Assembly (NCBI RefSeq): GCF_023715365.1
Contig: NZ_JAMBNZ010000015.1
Span: 1-64,000, forward strand
Source of the DNA: Georgenia satyanarayanai
GTDB lineage: Bacteria; Actinomycetota; Actinomycetes; Actinomycetales; Actinomycetaceae
DNA: 64,000 nucleotides
Direction: 5' to 3'
Part shown: positions 61,994 through 64,000 of the stretch, piece by piece
How positions within the stretch are numbered: the stretch's first letter is position 1
Layout: each line of letters opens with the position of its first letter
Notes under the pieces: generated by a model
What the model was told of the DNA's origin: nothing
The model's database searches: none
Seen by the model: only the letters and a program-made list of their open reading frames with translations
Position numbers and translations under genes: made by a program

Positions 61994-63594
61994 TGGTGTC
62001 CTCTCAGCTCACTGGCCCGCAGCCGCAGACCGGCACCGGCCTCGCTGCGCAGCCCGAGGGCGGCGAGGCGGTCGAGGGCGGGGCCGGCCTCATCACGGAC
62101 CACGCCGGCGGCGGTCTCGTGGAGGTCCTCGGCCACCGTCGCGACGACGTCCTCGTCGGGCACGAGCGCCCGGACGGCGCGGGCGGCACCCTCGAGACCG
62201 GCGGCGGCCGCCTGGAGCATGCCGCTGAGCCCGGCGGCGTCGAGCACGCGCGCGGAGTCCCCGAGCACCCGCTCGGCGAGCGCGTCGGTGCGGCCGGCCC
62301 AGGCGGCGACGGCGGAGGCGGCGCGGGAGTCGCGTGCGCCGTCGTCGGGCACGAGGAGGTCCGCGCCGCCGCGGCCGGGCTCGGACCAGGCGCGACGCAG
62401 GTCCGCGGCGGCGTCCGCCGCGGCGTCGACGAGGAGCGGGGCGAGCGCCTGGCGGGTCTCGGCCCCGATGGCGACGGCGGCGCGGCTGCGGTCGCGTGTG
62501 CCGCCACCCCGCCAGCCCTTGCGGATCCGGGAGACGTCACCGGTGAGCGGGGCGAGCACGCCACCGGTGCTGGCCGCGGACAGCCAGCGGGTGGTAGGGG
62601 CGCCCTGGGTGGCGACGCCGGTGCGCAGGCGCGAGACGAGTGCGTCGGCGGCCTCCTCGACGGCGTGCTGTGCCCTGGAGCGCAGCGTGCCGGCGGCCAT
62701 GGCCTGCTCGGTGATGCCGTCGGCCAGGCGCAGCAGCTCCTCGCGCAGCGTGCCCCACACGCCCTGCGTGGTGCGGCGCACGACGCCGCGGGCGGTGTTG
62801 CGGCCACCGAGGAGCGCGAGCCACGTGCGGACGGGCTCGACGACGTCGGCCGGGAGCAGCCCCTCGTGCGGGCCCACGTCCGCCACGACGAAGAGCGGGG
62901 CCTCCCCGAGCCCGAGGTCGGTCATCCGGCGCATGAGGTCGGCCCGCACCTCGGGAAGTACCCGGCGCGGGACCCGGTTGAGGAGGACGGCGACCGTGAT
63001 GCCGCGCTCCTGCGCCTGGCGCAGCACCCGCCACGGCACGGCGTCGCCGTAGCGCGCGGCGGTGGTGACGAAGAGCCACAGGTCGGCCGTCTCGAGGAGG
63101 AGGTTGGCCAGGGTGCGGTTGCCCTCGAGGACGGAGTCGAGGTCCGGCGCGTCGAGGAGGGCCAGGCCGGGCGGCACGCCGTCGTCGGGGACGACGTCGG
63201 CGAGCTCGGTGATCGGGTGCTCGGTGACGAGCCAGGTGTCCTCGGGGCGGACGGCGAGGACTGGGCTGATCGTCGTCGGCCGGATGACGCCCGCGTCGGA
63301 GATCTCGCGGCCGACGACGGAGTTGACGAGCGTCGACTTCCCCGCGCCGGTCGAGCCGCCGAGGACGACGACGGCGGGCCCAGCGTCGCGCTTGAGGCGC
63401 GGCAGCAGGTGGGCACCGATCTGCGTCTCGACCCGGTCGCGCAGCTCGCGCAGCGCATCGGCACCGGGCAGGTCGAGGGGGAAGCGGGCGGAGGTGACGT
63501 CGTCGAGAAGGTCGGTGACGACGTCGAGAATCGGTGACCGGCCCCGCACATGACGTGCCGAGTGGGCATCGCGGGTGTCGGGGGCGGTGGTCAC
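61990..63594 (-). CDS. Dynamin-like GTPase (DynA-type partner)
   Basis: A 534-residue protein from GTG 63594, which follows GGGAGGATGGAGG. A GTG 16 codons upstream has no ribosome site. G1 GGSTGAGKSTLVNSVVG is at about 80-96, G2 RPTTIS, G3 LLDAPDLDS; the G4 position reads LNRVP and lacks the Asp that reads guanine, so specificity may differ. A preceding helix (LLDDVTSARFPLDLPGADAL) matches the start of Streptomyces DynA. The C-terminal half is helical, alanine-rich and without membrane segments. It likely forms a hetero-oligomer with the coupled membrane GTPase. Confidence 0.85.
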   Translation of the reverse strand: MTTAPDTRDAHSARHVRGRSPILDVVTDLLDDVTSARFPLDLPGADALRELRDRVETQIGAHLLPRLKRDAGPAVVVLGGSTGAGKSTLVNSVVGREISDAGVIRPTTISPVLAVRPEDTWLVTEHPITELADVVPDDGVPPGLALLDAPDLDSVLEGNRTLANLLLETADLWLFVTTAARYGDAVPWRVLRQAQERGITVAVLLNRVPRRVLPEVRADLMRRMTDLGLGEAPLFVVADVGPHEGLLPADVVEPVRTWLALLGGRNTARGVVRRTTQGVWGTLREELLRLADGITEQAMAAGTLRSRAQHAVEEAADALVSRLRTGVATQGAPTTRWLSAASTGGVLAPLTGDVSRIRKGWRGGGTRDRSRAAVAIGAETRQALAPLLVDAAADAAADLRRAWSEPGRGGADLLVPDDGARDSRAASAVAAWAGRTDALAERVLGDSARVLDAAGLSGMLQAAAAGLEGAARAVRALVPDEDVVATVAEDLHETAAGVVRDEAGPALDRLAALGLRSEAGAGLRLRASELRGHQ

Positions 63595-63697
63595 GCCTCC
63601 ATCCTCCCTGGTCAGCAGGGGCAGACCAAGCCTGGACGTCACGTGTCGGGGTGCGTGTCGCCGGGAGGCACTACCGTTGGGCCTGCCGGTTTGCCGG

Positions 63698-63770
<73 letters not shown>

Positions 63771-63853
63771 CCCCTGACATCTCCTGCGCCGCGCTCTTGA
63801 CGGCGTCTGCCCGCCGCTGGACGCTGGAGCCCCGTCACGCCCTGGAGGCACCC

Positions 63854-64000
63854 ATGGGCAAGCTCATCTACGCAGCCAACGTCTCCCTCGACGGCTACCT
63901 CGAGGACGAGACCGGCGCCTTCGACTGGTCGGAGCCGGACGAGGCGGTGCACGCGTTCTGGAACGAGCACGAGCGCGGCATCGGCACCTCGCTCTACGGC
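63854..64000 (+). CDS. RibD C-terminal / dihydrofolate reductase-fold protein (cut by window edge)
   Basis: The first 49 codons are visible, from ATG 63854 after TGGAGG. They read MGKLIYAANVSLDGYLEDE, then GAFDWSEPDEAVHAFWNEHERG. This is the usual opening of stand-alone RibD_C-domain reductases (YyaP/DfrA-like). They use NADPH, but substrates are mostly unknown. The nucleotide-binding and catalytic parts lie beyond the window. Confidence 0.85.
   Translation, partial: MGKLIYAANVSLDGYLEDETGAFDWSEPDEAVHAFWNEHERGIGTSLYG

Overview
The window is high-GC DNA from an actinomycete, most likely a Micrococcales member. The evidence is WhiB7, mycoredoxin and an Rv2466c-like protein (a mycothiol economy), a UvrD2 helicase with an HRDC domain, a DasR-type regulator, many GTG starts and many 4-base stop/start overlaps. 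The genus cannot be fixed from sequence reading alone. Several blocks match Mycobacterium tuberculosis gene order as remembered: UPF0182 to nudC (Rv3193c-Rv3199c), dapE/LOG/DUF3117 (Rv1202-Rv1211), lpdA/pnp/pmmB (Rv3303c-Rv3308), and Rv2466c/pepN/glbO followed by thioesterase/ABC-F/ssb (Rv2466c-Rv2478c).

Left end (1-4080) is accessory DNA: a truncated IS1380-type transposase, an orphan zinc-ribbon protein, a ParE-type toxin-antitoxin pair, and an integrase with an excisionase-like protein. It abuts the 3' end of an initiator tRNA-Met gene. This looks like one end of an integrated element whose other end lies outside the window.

From 4202 to 18692 lies the conserved envelope/stress block: UPF0182 membrane protein, PPA1309-type protein, PDZ/S16 protease, DUF2342 protein, M48-type metallopeptidase, ThiF-like protein, whiB7, uvrD2, mrx1, nudC, an unusual aminoglycoside-phosphotransferase-fold protein and a PAP2 phosphatase. 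whiB7 has a long leader with a 44-codon upstream ORF and a WhiB7-style promoter.

18803-25804 holds two compatible-solute systems side by side: an LpqY-SugABC-type trehalose importer and the ectABC ectoine pathway. 25892-33845 holds housekeeping genes (pepA, DUF3117, LOG, dapE, lpdA, pnp, pmmB). 34025-38031 is a xylose module (xylA, xylR, xylB) with two matching operator candidates.

38101-51678 contains redox proteins, pepN and a phosphotransferase system that appears built for N-acetylglucosamine: a DasR-like regulator, EIIC, two separate small EIIB proteins, EIIA and enzyme I, with two dre-like operators. malQ, glbO and tesB are interleaved. A sortase-anchored GH20 hexosaminidase (51762) could supply the sugar. 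After it come topoisomerase IB, a secreted GH15-like protein, a thioesterase, the ABC-F factor EttA, an SSB paralog, a pair of overlapping dynamin-like GTPases, tRNA-Arg(TCT) and the start of a RibD-C/DHFR-like gene. Gene ends are often marked by long, nearly perfect hairpins without U-tracts.
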